Source: Bacteroidota bacterium
GTDB taxonomy: Bacteria; Bacteroidota; Bacteroidia; Bacteroidales; Rikenellaceae
Assembly (NCBI GenBank): GCA_023443765.1
Contig: JAEZTA010000174.1
Span: 1-14,546 of the forward strand
Length of the DNA: 14,546 nt
Reading direction: 5' to 3'
Both the position numbers and the translations under genes were made by a program. Below the pieces are notes generated by a model. The model had not been told where the DNA came from. It was given only the letters and a program-made list of their open reading frames with translations, and did not search any database. Below are positions 7,057-14,336 of the stretch, one piece after another. Position 1 is the first letter of the stretch. Each line of letters opens with the position of its first letter.

Positions 7057-7071
7057 TTGTATACAAAGATA
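7057..7071 (-). promoter_or_regulatory. Promoter -7 box and overlapping palindrome of the metallophosphoesterase gene
   Basis: TATCTTTG on the minus strand (7071-7064) matches TAnnTTTG exactly. The 10-bp perfect palindrome TTGTATACAA (7057-7066) overlaps it and the expected transcription start. A TTG 18 nt upstream lies in the loop region of the neighbouring hairpin. The leader would be about 55 nt. Confidence 0.5.
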
Positions 7072-7077
7072 GACAAA

Positions 7078-7116
7078 AAAACAGCGCTGCAATTCCATGC
7101 AACGCTGTTTTGTTTT
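7078..7116. terminator. Strong hairpin with T-runs on both sides between divergent genes
   Basis: AAAACAGCG pairs with CGCTGTTTT and, after a single mismatch, TGCA pairs with TGCA around a 6-nt loop. On the minus strand the stem runs into a T7 tract; on the plus strand it runs into TTTT-G-TTTT. It looks like a bidirectional intrinsic terminator, yet both flanking genes point away from it. Confidence 0.6.
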
Positions 7117-7176
7117 CCGGATTTACCGGGACGGTTATTTGGCAGTCGGTGCAACCCCGGTTTTTTCCGGTGGAAT

Positions 7177-7209
7177 AAGACGGTCTTTGCCCGTTTTGCG
7201 TTACTTTTG
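7177..7209 (+). promoter_or_regulatory. Possible promoter and operator of the GH130 gene
   Basis: TACTTTTG at 7202-7209 matches TAnnTTTG, 46 nt before the start codon. No well-spaced TTTG is found. The odd-length palindrome AAGAC-G-GTCTT (7177-7187) covers the region where the -33 element would be and could be an operator. Confidence 0.4.
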
Positions 7210-7255
7210 TTGCCGATAACGTATTTCATGCAACCAGAACATAAACCTGAATTTT

Positions 7256-8440
7256 ATGAAAAGATCATTCAAAATGCTGTTGCTGGCCTTTGGAGTCGCT
7301 GCTTTCAGCTGCGGAGCGGCTTGTGCAGCAGGCCCGGACGACGGCATAAACCGATTGCCGGAGTGGGCGCTGGGCGGTTTCGTGCGCCCTGCCGGGGCCA
7401 ATCCCATCATCATGCCCGATCCGCAGGTGCGGTTTTTCTGCCCCATGCGCCGGGATTCGGTCGGATGGATGGAGAGCGACACGTTCAATCCCGCCGCAAC
7501 CGTCCGGGACGGTAAGATTTGCGTTCTGTTCCGCGCTGAGGACAATTCGGCCACAGGCATCGGCAAACGTACCTCGCGCATCGGCCTGGCTGAAAGTGCG
7601 GATGGCGTGACGATGCAGTTCCGCCACGACCCGGTGCTTTTCCCGGCCGAAGATGCGCTGAAGGAGTACGAGTGGCCGGGAGGCTGCGAGGACCCGCGTG
7701 TCGCCATGACCGAAGACGGAACCTATGTCATGTTCTATACGGCGTGGAACCGCCAAATCCCGCGGCTCTGCGTGGCCACCTCGCGTGACCTGGTGACGTG
7801 GACGAAGCACGGCTACGCCTTCGAAAAGGCTTACGACGGCCGTTTCCGCGACCTGAAATGCAAATCCGCTTCCGTTGTGATCCGTCTCGACGGGGACCGG
7901 CTCGTCCTCACCCGCGTCAATGGCAAATACATGATGTACTGGGGCGAGCGGATGATCAATATCGCCACGTCGGACAACCTGATCGACTGGACGCCCGAAG
8001 TGAACGAGCAGGGCGGCCTGAAGGGCGTGGTCTTCCCGCGTATCGGTTACTTCGACAGCGACCTGACCGAGTGCGGACCTCCGGCCATCCTGACCGACAA
8101 AGGCATCCTGCTACTCTACAACGGCCGGAACCGGACCGACGACCGCCGCGACATGCGCTATCCGGGCGGCACTTACTCGGCCGGACAGTTGTTGTTTGAC
8201 GCCGCCGAGCCGGGCAAGGTCATCGGACGGCTCGACGTGCCCTTTTTCCGCCCCATGGATGATTTCGAGAAGAGCGGCCAGTATAAGGACGGCACGGTCT
8301 TCATCGAAGGACTGGTCTACTATAAATCCAAATGGTATCTCTACTACGGGTGCGCCGATTCCCATGTCGGCGTCGCCGTCTGCGATCCGGCTGCCGGAGC
8401 GCCCGGCGACTCCATTCCCGCCGGGAACCCCAAACCCTGA
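7256..8440 (+). CDS. GH130-family glycoside hydrolase/phosphorylase, exported
   Basis: A 394-residue protein of glycoside hydrolase family 130, a five-bladed beta-propeller family acting on beta-mannosides, either by phosphorolysis or by hydrolysis. The N-terminal signal peptide spans about residues 1-25; the region FSCG could be a degenerate lipobox, but cleavage at ACAAG by signal peptidase I is as likely. Key family blocks are DTFNPAATVRDGKICVLFRA (75-94), GGCEDPRVAMTEDGTYVMFY (142-161) with the expected catalytic acid Asp146, TECGPPAIL (271-279), and GLVYYKSKWYLYYGCADSHVGVA (352 onward, near the C-terminus). An exported GH130 is more often a beta-1,2-mannosidase-type hydrolase than a cytoplasmic phosphorylase, but I cannot decide from motifs. 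It converges on a sulfatase gene, suggesting shared glycan turnover. Confidence 0.85.
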   Translation: MKRSFKMLLLAFGVAAFSCGAACAAGPDDGINRLPEWALGGFVRPAGANPIIMPDPQVRFFCPMRRDSVGWMESDTFNPAATVRDGKICVLFRAEDNSATGIGKRTSRIGLAESADGVTMQFRHDPVLFPAEDALKEYEWPGGCEDPRVAMTEDGTYVMFYTAWNRQIPRLCVATSRDLVTWTKHGYAFEKAYDGRFRDLKCKSASVVIRLDGDRLVLTRVNGKYMMYWGERMINIATSDNLIDWTPEVNEQGGLKGVVFPRIGYFDSDLTECGPPAILTDKGILLLYNGRNRTDDRRDMRYPGGTYSAGQLLFDAAEPGKVIGRLDVPFFRPMDDFEKSGQYKDGTVFIEGLVYYKSKWYLYYGCADSHVGVAVCDPAAGAPGDSIPAGNPKP

Positions 8441-8473
8441 GATGTCCGTTGCCGGGACACTGTCGTAAACGAT

Positions 8474-8512
8474 AACCTCCGCATCCCTTTGATTGGCGAT
8501 GCGGAGGTTTTT
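8474..8512 (+). terminator. Intrinsic terminator of the GH130 gene
   Basis: AACCTCCGCATC pairs perfectly with GATGCGGAGGTT (12 bp) around a 12-nt loop and runs into T5. It lies 34 nt after the GH130 stop and 26 nt before the end of the convergent sulfatase gene. Confidence 0.88.
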
Positions 8513-8537
8513 CGATCTGTAATCCTTGCGTTTCCGG

Positions 8538-10073
8538 CTATTTGGTGTAGAAGCCGTTCATTATGTCGAAAATCTGTTTCCACGAATCCCCGCCGTCGTT
8601 GGCCGATCTGGGTCCGGGCGTCGACCTACCGTCCTCGATGTATTTCTTCACCCGGGCCGCCATTTCGCGGACCTGACCGGCATACGCCGGATTGTTTATC
8701 TGGTTCACCTTCTCTCCGGGATCGTTGACCATGTCGTAGAACTGCAACGAGGGCTGGCCCTCGATCCGGTATTCTTCGACCGAACCGTTGCCCGCATTGA
8801 ATATCAGCTTGAATTGCGGCGTGCGGTAGGTGAAATAACCGGCTCCCGACGTTGCGATCAGGTCTGTCCGGGACGTATTACCCGTGCCGTTGAGTATCGG
8901 CCAGAAGCTGAAACTGTCCTCGGCCTCACTGGCGCCCGGCTGATAGCCGAGCATGTCGGCGAACGTGGCGTAGAGGTCGGTCAGCGATATGAGCGAATTG
9001 TCGGTCTGGTGGCCGTAGCGGTCGCCCCACGAGAGGATGAACGGGATGCGGTGGCCGCCTTCCCAGCCGTGCGACTTGTAACCCCGGTAAATGTAGGACG
9101 GATAGTGGCCTTTCTTGTTGATTTTGTCCATGTTGATGTACCCGGCGCAACCGTTGTCGGCGGCAAACATCACGATCGTGTTGTCATACTTGCCGATCTC
9201 CTTCAGCTTCTGGTTGATCCTTCCGACGATGCCGTCGATCATCATCACCAGGTCGCCGTAATCGCCGATCGCCGATTTCCCTTTGAATTCCGGGCTGGGG
9301 AACAACGGAATGTGGGGTGCTGTGAGTGCCATGTAGAGGAAGAACGGTTTGTCGGAATCCTTGTTGTCGTCGAGGTAGTCGAGCATTTTGTCCGCCAGGT
9401 GCGGCTGCATGTTCTCCGCGCTCCAGTCGCTGTGGCCGATGCCGCCCTTGATCCTGTACAGTCCGTTACCGGAGTCCTCGAACCTCGTATTCGGCTGTTT
9501 TTCGGCCATGTCGTTGACCATATAGAGGTGCGGGGGCCCCGAAGGCGAGGTCAGCCCGTAGAAATAATCGAATCCTTTGTCGGTGGGTCCGTTGGCCACG
9601 CGCTTCGTAAAGTCGATGTTGTTGACGTTCTTCTCTTTGCCTTCCTTGTAGGTCCAGTCCCAGCCCAGGTGCCATTTGCCGACGATTGCCGTCGTGTAAT
9701 CGCAGGCCCGGAACATGTCGGCAATGGTCTTGCGGCCTTCCGCGATCATCGGGGGCGACATGACGCCCAGCACGCCTCCTTTTTTCTCCGAACGCCAGTT
9801 GTAGCGCCCTGTGAGGATCGAATAACGCGAAGGGGTGGAGAGCGCCGACGAGGCATGTGCATCGGTGAACGCGATGCCGCGGTTGCACATTGCGTCGAGG
9901 CAGGGAGTCGCTATCTGCGAGTCGGGATTGAGTCCCCGGATGTCCCCGATTCCCATGTCATCGGCAAGGATCAGGATGACGTTGGGCCGTGGATCCTTCG
10001 CAAAAGCCCCGTAGCACGAGGCCAGTGCGGCCAGCAGGCACGACGAGGTAATCAGCATGTTGTTGTTGCTCAT
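8538..10073 (-). CDS. Serine-type (formylglycine-dependent) sulfatase lipoprotein
   Basis: A 511-residue S1-family sulfatase that should remove sulfate esters from a glycan in the periplasm or at the cell surface. The active-site signature is S79-T-P-S-R83 followed by YSILTGR; Ser79 must be oxidised to formylglycine, in anaerobes by a radical-SAM anSME enzyme not found in this window. Metal ligands are Asp38-Asp39 (LADDMG) and Asp306-Asn307 (AADNG). Substrate-binding residues include Lys133/His135 (GKWHLG), His254 (APHIP) and Lys333 in KSHGWEGGHRIP. The C-terminal subdomain carries FKLIFN and LQFYDMVNDPGEK. The N-terminus has lipobox LASC (Cys20), so it is probably lipid-anchored. The start at 10073 has an alternative five codons in (10058). 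The substrate is unknown. No SusC/SusD genes are adjacent. Confidence 0.93.
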   Translation of the reverse strand: MSNNNMLITSSCLLAALASCYGAFAKDPRPNVILILADDMGIGDIRGLNPDSQIATPCLDAMCNRGIAFTDAHASSALSTPSRYSILTGRYNWRSEKKGGVLGVMSPPMIAEGRKTIADMFRACDYTTAIVGKWHLGWDWTYKEGKEKNVNNIDFTKRVANGPTDKGFDYFYGLTSPSGPPHLYMVNDMAEKQPNTRFEDSGNGLYRIKGGIGHSDWSAENMQPHLADKMLDYLDDNKDSDKPFFLYMALTAPHIPLFPSPEFKGKSAIGDYGDLVMMIDGIVGRINQKLKEIGKYDNTIVMFAADNGCAGYINMDKINKKGHYPSYIYRGYKSHGWEGGHRIPFILSWGDRYGHQTDNSLISLTDLYATFADMLGYQPGASEAEDSFSFWPILNGTGNTSRTDLIATSGAGYFTYRTPQFKLIFNAGNGSVEEYRIEGQPSLQFYDMVNDPGEKVNQINNPAYAGQVREMAARVKKYIEDGRSTPGPRSANDGGDSWKQIFDIMNGFYTK

Positions 10074-10118
10074 AGCATGGATCGGTTAGCGGGTTGTGTC
10101 GGCAGAAAACCGAATAAT

Positions 10119-10159
10119 CAAAGGTAATGATGTTTTATGGGTTCCCCGGATAATATCCG
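10119..10159 (-). promoter_or_regulatory. Sulfatase promoter -7 box with palindromic operator candidate
   Basis: TACCTTTG on the minus strand (10126-10119) matches TAnnTTTG, 45 nt before the start codon. The interrupted palindrome CGGAT-AAT-ATCCG (10147-10159) lies 20 nt upstream, where the -33 element would be; no TTTG is present there. A dedicated activator or repressor binding the palindrome is plausible. Confidence 0.42.
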
Positions 10160-10196
10160 ACCTTAAAAGGCCATTTTTCGACCAAGTTGCTCGTTC

Positions 10197-10205
10197 GGGG
10201 GGGGG
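10197..10205. repeat. G9 homopolymer between divergent promoters
   Basis: Nine consecutive G in the intergenic region between the sulfatase and the TPR-HTH regulator, 71 nt upstream of the sulfatase -7 box and about 115 nt upstream of the regulator's -7 box. Length change here would alter spacing of any upstream binding site. Confidence 0.85.
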
Positions 10206-10298
10206 CCGTCCCGGACCCTTTGGGAATGGGGCTCCGGACGTTTCGGCAAACGGATGCACCGTCCCTGCAATTACATTTCCGAAAAAGGCGCGTTCCCG

Positions 10299-10328
10299 TT
10301 TCGTAAACTGAAAAATCCGCTATATTTG
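10299..10328 (+). promoter_or_regulatory. Promoter of the TPR-HTH regulator
   Basis: TATATTTG (10321-10328) matches TAnnTTTG, with TTTC 18 nt upstream as a weak -33 element. The 14 bases from 10321 (TATATTTGCACTCC) are identical to those at the tRNA-Cys promoter (5483-5496). The predicted transcription start is near 10335, which rules out the longer reading frame that begins at 10254. Confidence 0.7.
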
Positions 10329-10346
10329 CACTCCAAAATTCTGCGG

Positions 10347-11987
10347 ATGATGAAACTTTCGGCTTTTATTCTGACTTTGTGTGCCGCCCTGGGACTTGCC
10401 GGGTGCACCCCGACCCCGGTTGCCCTCGAACGTGCTGACGCCCTCGTCCGCGAGCATCCCGACAGCGCCATGCAACTGCTGAAGACCATCCGCAAACCGG
10501 CGAGCCTCTCGCGCCGCGATTATGCGCTCTTTGCGCTGCTCGTGACGCAGGCGCGCTGCCAGTTGCGCGAAGACCTTACGCAGGACACGCTCTCCTATAT
10601 CGCGGTGGACTATTTCCGCAACACGACCGATTCGGCCAACGCCTACAAGTCCTATTTCTATGCCGGACAGGTGGCCCGGGCCATGAAGCGCCCCGAGCTG
10701 GCTATCAGCAACTACCTGAAGGGTAATGCTTTCCTGGAAACCAGCCGCAACTTCAACCAGCACTATATTTCCAACACGTGGCTCGGGGTGCTGAACAGCG
10801 AGCAGGGACTTCACGATGCGAAGATCGTTTACTCGAAGCGGGCGTTGCAGTATGCCGATTCGCTCGGCAACGATCGTTACCGCTGCATCTCGCTGAACGA
10901 CATCGCCTACGGATTCCTCGAACTGAAGCAGTACGACAGCGCCCGTTATTACACCCTCCGGGCGCTCGATGCCGGGTGCAAAGCCAACCTGACCCGCGAC
11001 CTCTCGCCCACCTATACGCTCCTGAGCTATATCGACTATGCCATGGGCGACTTCCCCGAGGCATTGAAACACAGCAACCAGGCCCTGTCCCTGCTGCCGG
11101 AGGGAGATCGGCGCATCTGTTCCCAGTGGATCGACAAAGCCCGCATCCAGGCCCGCATGGGGCGTTGCGACTCGACGTTCCATTGCCTCGCGCAGGCCGA
11201 AAAAATCGGCATCCCTTCGCTTGCCGACCGGCAGGTCCGGGTCGAGGCATACGCCCTCGCATACGAGAAGATGGGCCGCCTCGATTCGGCGCTCAGTTTT
11301 CAGCGGCAGTACAACCTCCTTCAGGATTCGATTTACGAGGAGGAGCAGAGCGCTCGCATTTTCGAAACCCAGCAGGTATTCCGCTACGACCAGCTCCGCG
11401 AACAGAACCTGCTGCTCAAAGAGCAGAAGGTGGTCCGTGACCGGTGGATTTACCGCATCATCCTGATCTTCGGAACGCTCCTGCTGGTGGGCGTCGTCGT
11501 CCATTTCAGGCGTGACCGCCTCCGAAAACTGCATATTATCGGCCAGCAGAACCAGCTTATCCGCCAGCAGGAGTACCTGCGCCAGAAGGAGGCCGAGCGG
11601 CTGCATGCCGAAACCCGCCTGTCGGAGATGGACGGGAAGGTCGACCAGCTGAAAACCGCCTTTTTCCGCCAGCTTACCCAGCGCTTTATCCCGGCTTCCG
11701 GCAAGGATGTCGTCCGCCTGGGCGACGCCGACTGGAAGGTGATCTTCGGACATGCCGATGCGATTTTCGACGGATTTACCCGGCGGCTGCACGCGATTTA
11801 CCCGGCGCTCAACGAGGAGGACATCCGCTATTGCTGCATGGTCAAGATGCAGCTTTCCCACTCCGAAATAGCCCGGATCGTCTGTCTGGAAAAGGATTCG
11901 GTCAAAAAGCGCATGCGCCGCATCCGGCTCGAAAAAATGAAGTCCGGCGAAGGCTCCACGCTCGAATCGCTGCTCCGTAATTTCTGA
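10347..11987 (+). CDS. Membrane-spanning TPR sensor with C-terminal HTH domain
   Basis: A 546-residue protein that looks like a one-component transmembrane regulator. The start at 10347 (tandem ATG, 10347/10350) follows the promoter by 18 nt and opens with a lipoprotein-type signal: LGLAGC, Cys20. Residues 25-330 are helical repeats of TPR type, for example KSYFYAGQVARAMKRPELAI and LSYIDYAMGDFPEALKHSNQ. One TM helix spans about 367-387 (IYRIILIFGTLLLVGVVVHF), followed by a basic coiled coil (about 390-440). The C-terminal part has LNEEDIRYCCMVKMQLSHSE and CLEKDSVKKRMRRIRLEK, a LuxR/sigma-like HTH seen in related Bacteroidales TPR proteins. The topology implies sensing in the periplasm and DNA binding in the cytoplasm, similar in layout to SusR. 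Targets are unknown; candidates are the divergent sulfatase and the downstream lemA operon. Confidence 0.75.
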   Translation: MMKLSAFILTLCAALGLAGCTPTPVALERADALVREHPDSAMQLLKTIRKPASLSRRDYALFALLVTQARCQLREDLTQDTLSYIAVDYFRNTTDSANAYKSYFYAGQVARAMKRPELAISNYLKGNAFLETSRNFNQHYISNTWLGVLNSEQGLHDAKIVYSKRALQYADSLGNDRYRCISLNDIAYGFLELKQYDSARYYTLRALDAGCKANLTRDLSPTYTLLSYIDYAMGDFPEALKHSNQALSLLPEGDRRICSQWIDKARIQARMGRCDSTFHCLAQAEKIGIPSLADRQVRVEAYALAYEKMGRLDSALSFQRQYNLLQDSIYEEEQSARIFETQQVFRYDQLREQNLLLKEQKVVRDRWIYRIILIFGTLLLVGVVVHFRRDRLRKLHIIGQQNQLIRQQEYLRQKEAERLHAETRLSEMDGKVDQLKTAFFRQLTQRFIPASGKDVVRLGDADWKVIFGHADAIFDGFTRRLHAIYPALNEEDIRYCCMVKMQLSHSEIARIVCLEKDSVKKRMRRIRLEKMKSGEGSTLESLLRNF

Positions 11988-12020
11988 TTGTCCCCCTCCG
12001 CTGTCCCGGTCATTCCGTGT

Positions 12021-12044
12021 GTATATTGTAGAAAATCAATATAC
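12021..12044. promoter_or_regulatory. Inverted repeat GTATATTG-N8-CAATATAC
   Basis: Two perfect 8-bp arms separated by eight bases (TAGAAAAT). It lies 33 nt after the regulator stop and 67 nt before the lemA -7 box. There is no T-run after it, so it fits an operator for a dimeric DNA-binding protein better than a terminator. Confidence 0.5.
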
Positions 12045-12110
12045 TGCATGGAATCCCGTGCCGGCTTATTTGTCCCCCTGCCGGCGAAGGCGTTTGGCGC
12101 TTTTCCCCCT

Positions 12111-12118
12111 TATCTTTG
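12111..12118 (+). promoter_or_regulatory. -7 box of the lemA-DUF3137 operon
   Basis: TATCTTTG matches TAnnTTTG exactly, 22 nt before the lemA start. The nearest TTTG (12093-12096) is only 14 nt upstream, shorter than the usual 19, so activator dependence is possible. Confidence 0.5.
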
Positions 12119-12140
12119 CTCCCAAACAACCGAATGTTCG

Positions 12141-12710
12141 ATGGGCGACATGTTTTTTATTATCGGAGGTGCTTTTTTTGCGGTCTTTCTGGCCCTTTGG
12201 TTCATCATTACCTCAAACAGTCTCATTGCGAAGCGCAACCGCGTGAAGCAATGCCGGAGCGGCATCTGCGTGGCCATGAAGCAGCGCAACGACCTTATCC
12301 CGAATCTGGTTGCCGCGGCCCGCACCTATATGGACTACGAAAACCGTACTCTGACGCAGATCACCGAACTGCGGACGCAGGCTGCTTCCGCCTCCGACGA
12401 ACACGCGCAGATCGAAGCCGGCAACCGCCTCTCGGCACTGCTCCCGCAACTGCGGCTCACGGCCGAGAGCTACCCCGACCTGAAGGCCGACGGGCAGTTC
12501 CTCCAATTGCAGCAGGCGTTGGAGGAGGTCGAAATGCAGCTTCAGGCCATCCGCCGCACCTACAATGCCGCCGTCGTCGACTATAACAACGCCATCGAGA
12601 TGTTTCCCTCGTCGTGGGTCGCCGCCTGCCGGAAGCACCGTTGCGAGGAGCTGATCGACATTCCCGAGGCCGAACGTGCCGTTCCCGATGTAAAACAACT
12701 TTTCAGGTAA
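12141..12710 (+). CDS. lemA: LemA family membrane protein
   Basis: A 189-residue LemA-family protein: an N-terminal TM helix (about residues 4-25) followed by a long helical cytoplasmic or periplasmic bundle. Family features are the segment RNDLIPNLVAAARTYMDYE (49-67) and the block RRTYNAAVVDYNNAIEMFPS (138-157). The length is normal for the family. LemA function is not established; family members are often found with DUF3137 or TPM-domain proteins, and the DUF3137 partner is next here. The start at 12141 (or 12150) is chosen because the TM helix follows at once and the -7 box is 22 nt upstream; the open frame continues further upstream into the promoter. The gene is 2 nt from the next one. 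Confidence 0.9.
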   Translation: MGDMFFIIGGAFFAVFLALWFIITSNSLIAKRNRVKQCRSGICVAMKQRNDLIPNLVAAARTYMDYENRTLTQITELRTQAASASDEHAQIEAGNRLSALLPQLRLTAESYPDLKADGQFLQLQQALEEVEMQLQAIRRTYNAAVVDYNNAIEMFPSSWVAACRKHRCEELIDIPEAERAVPDVKQLFR

Positions 12711-12712
12711 CG

Positions 12713-13744
12713 ATGGCCGCTCCCGATATGCAATCCCTTCAGGCGGAGCTGATGCTCACGCTGCAACGCGCCGACCGCAACCGCCGGATCATCCGCTGGA
12801 CGAAAACCCCGATCTTCCTGATTCTTGTCCTGTGGATGCTCTTTGTGCTGGTTATGAGTTTTGCCGGACCTTATTTCCTGACCCCGGTCCAATACGGGTC
12901 CTTCAGTTCCGGGATCACGGCGTGGATGCTTCCGGCCATGGGGCTGCTGATCATCCTCGAACTGATCTTCACGCGGGCTTACAGCGCCTTCGCCCGGCAC
13001 GAGCAGGCCGCCGTGTCGCAGATTGTGACGACCCTGTTTCCGGGGGCCGAATTCCAGACGCCCGCCCGCAATGTCCCGGATCAAATCCTCCGCGGGAGCC
13101 TTTTCATGGAGAGTTATGCCCGCTCGGGCGACATGTACGCCTGTACGTTCGCCTCGCTCGCCCTCCCGGCTTCGGGGGCGAAACTGACCGTTACCGACCT
13201 GGGTCTCGGCCGCAACCTTTCGCAGGGCAGTGCCGGGATCGTGGGGATGTACCGGATGATCATCCGCCCGCTGTTCGCCGCGCGCCTTGAAAATACGCCC
13301 TACGATTTCCGGGGCATGTTCGCCTGGGCCGAGTTGGAGAAGCGCGTTCCGGGGAGCATCGTCATCCTGCCCGACCACCTCGAAAACCGGCTGGGCTACC
13401 TCGCCCGCTCGATCCAGCGGCTTCGGGAGAGCGACGGCCGCAAACTCGTCCAGCTCGAAGACCCCGAATTCGAACGCCTCTTCGTCGTCTACGCCTCGGA
13501 CGAGGTTCTGTGTCGTCGCGTCCTGACGCCGGCCATGATGCGCGACATCACGCGTCTGCAACAGAAATACGGCCGCGACATGATGCTGTCGTTCAATGCC
13601 AGCCGCTTCTATATCGCCGTGTCGATGCCCGACGGATTCCTCAGTCTGCGTTCCGGAGCCTGCGGCAACACCCGCATCGTCGAGGAGATACACGCCGATA
13701 TCGCCGCCACGGAGTCGATCCTGCGCGAACTGCGGCTCAAATAA
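12713..13744 (+). CDS. DUF3137 domain membrane protein
   Basis: A 343-residue protein with two N-terminal TM helices (about 31-50 and 68-87) and a large soluble C-terminal region of the DUF3137 type (about 95-343). Characteristic stretches are FTRAYSAFARHEQAAVSQIV and TPARNVPDQILRGSLF, then FRGMFAWAELEK, VVYASDEVLCRRVLTPAM and FNASRFYIAVSMPDGF. Its biochemical role is unknown; DUF3137 proteins commonly pair with LemA, suggesting a shared envelope complex. The start at 12713 lies 2 nt after the LemA stop, indicating translational coupling; a second Met at 12728 is possible. Confidence 0.85.
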   Translation: MAAPDMQSLQAELMLTLQRADRNRRIIRWTKTPIFLILVLWMLFVLVMSFAGPYFLTPVQYGSFSSGITAWMLPAMGLLIILELIFTRAYSAFARHEQAAVSQIVTTLFPGAEFQTPARNVPDQILRGSLFMESYARSGDMYACTFASLALPASGAKLTVTDLGLGRNLSQGSAGIVGMYRMIIRPLFAARLENTPYDFRGMFAWAELEKRVPGSIVILPDHLENRLGYLARSIQRLRESDGRKLVQLEDPEFERLFVVYASDEVLCRRVLTPAMMRDITRLQQKYGRDMMLSFNASRFYIAVSMPDGFLSLRSGACGNTRIVEEIHADIAATESILRELRLK

Positions 13745-13763
13745 ATTTTCAACTATTTTATCC

Positions 13764-14324
13764 ATGACAGAAAACACCCAAGACCTGGCGCAGACCTTCG
13801 AGATCTACTGCGACCGCCATCCCGAAAAGTTCGAAAAACGCACTCAAAGCCTTCGGAAGACGCTTTATATGGCCGGAGCAGCCGTGTGCGTGCTGCTGAT
13901 CATTTTCCCGGCCGTGATTCCGCTTCTCCCGCTCTGGGCGATCCGTGTCGCCGCGGTTATCGGATTGCTGATCTGCGCAGCCTCCGTATGGGTCGGCTGC
14001 GAAGAGTACTACAACCGCCAGAGCAACGGCCTTATCCGCCACATCGGGCGTAAGAAATTCGACCGGGTGAATGCCAAAACCGACGAGGTCGTGGCCGCTT
14101 TCCTGCGCCGGGACTTCGATTTTCTCGCCGATGCCGCCGAAACCGAGAGCGATCCCCTGCAACTCTATGTTTATGAAGATGCCGCGGGACATGAATTCTA
14201 CCTGCAACTGCGCGCCTACGCATCGCCTTCGGAGTTCAATCCCGTCGCCGAGGTCATGACCGTTTCGGGCAAGGAGTACGACGATTATAAAACCACCATC
14301 AAGTCCATTCACCCAATTAAATAA
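13764..14324 (+). CDS. Unrecognised two-TM protein in the lemA operon
   Basis: A 186-residue protein I do not recognise. It begins with a charged helical segment (residues 1-32), then two TM helices (about 34-54 and 57-78, separated by a short turn LLPLW), and a soluble C-terminal half of about 105 residues with YYNRQSNGLIRHIGRKKFD, FLRRDFDFLADAAE and a beta-like LQLYVYEDAAGHEFYLQLRA. The layout (N-terminal helical pair plus soluble domain) echoes the DUF3137 protein upstream, though the sequences do not look alike to me. The start at 13764 lies 19 nt after the DUF3137 stop; the open frame extends upstream only by overlapping that gene. It is probably part of the same operon and membrane complex. 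Confidence 0.75.
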   Translation: MTENTQDLAQTFEIYCDRHPEKFEKRTQSLRKTLYMAGAAVCVLLIIFPAVIPLLPLWAIRVAAVIGLLICAASVWVGCEEYYNRQSNGLIRHIGRKKFDRVNAKTDEVVAAFLRRDFDFLADAAETESDPLQLYVYEDAAGHEFYLQLRAYASPSEFNPVAEVMTVSGKEYDDYKTTIKSIHPIK

Positions 14325-14336
14325 AGAGAAACCACC

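Noticed and set aside
7117..7170. Four CCGG tetranucleotides in two spaced pairs before the GH130 gene
   Set aside because: Short GC-rich words are common here; spacing is not exact and no longer repeat is present.
7002..7229. Upstream extension of the metallophosphoesterase by 76 codons
   Set aside because: The extra codons cover a hairpin and the gene's own -7 box; the protein fold begins exactly at 7001.
8526..10127. A 533-codon plus-strand frame opposite the sulfatase
   Set aside because: It is an antisense shadow in GC-rich DNA; the minus strand has complete sulfatase catalytic motifs.
10254..10346. Upstream extension of the TPR-HTH regulator
   Set aside because: It would start before the predicted promoter (10321-10328) and would place the lipoprotein signal inside the protein.
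12060..12085. GCCGGC stem with 14-nt loop after the TPR-HTH regulator
   Set aside because: No T-run follows and the stem is short, so I did not call it a terminator.
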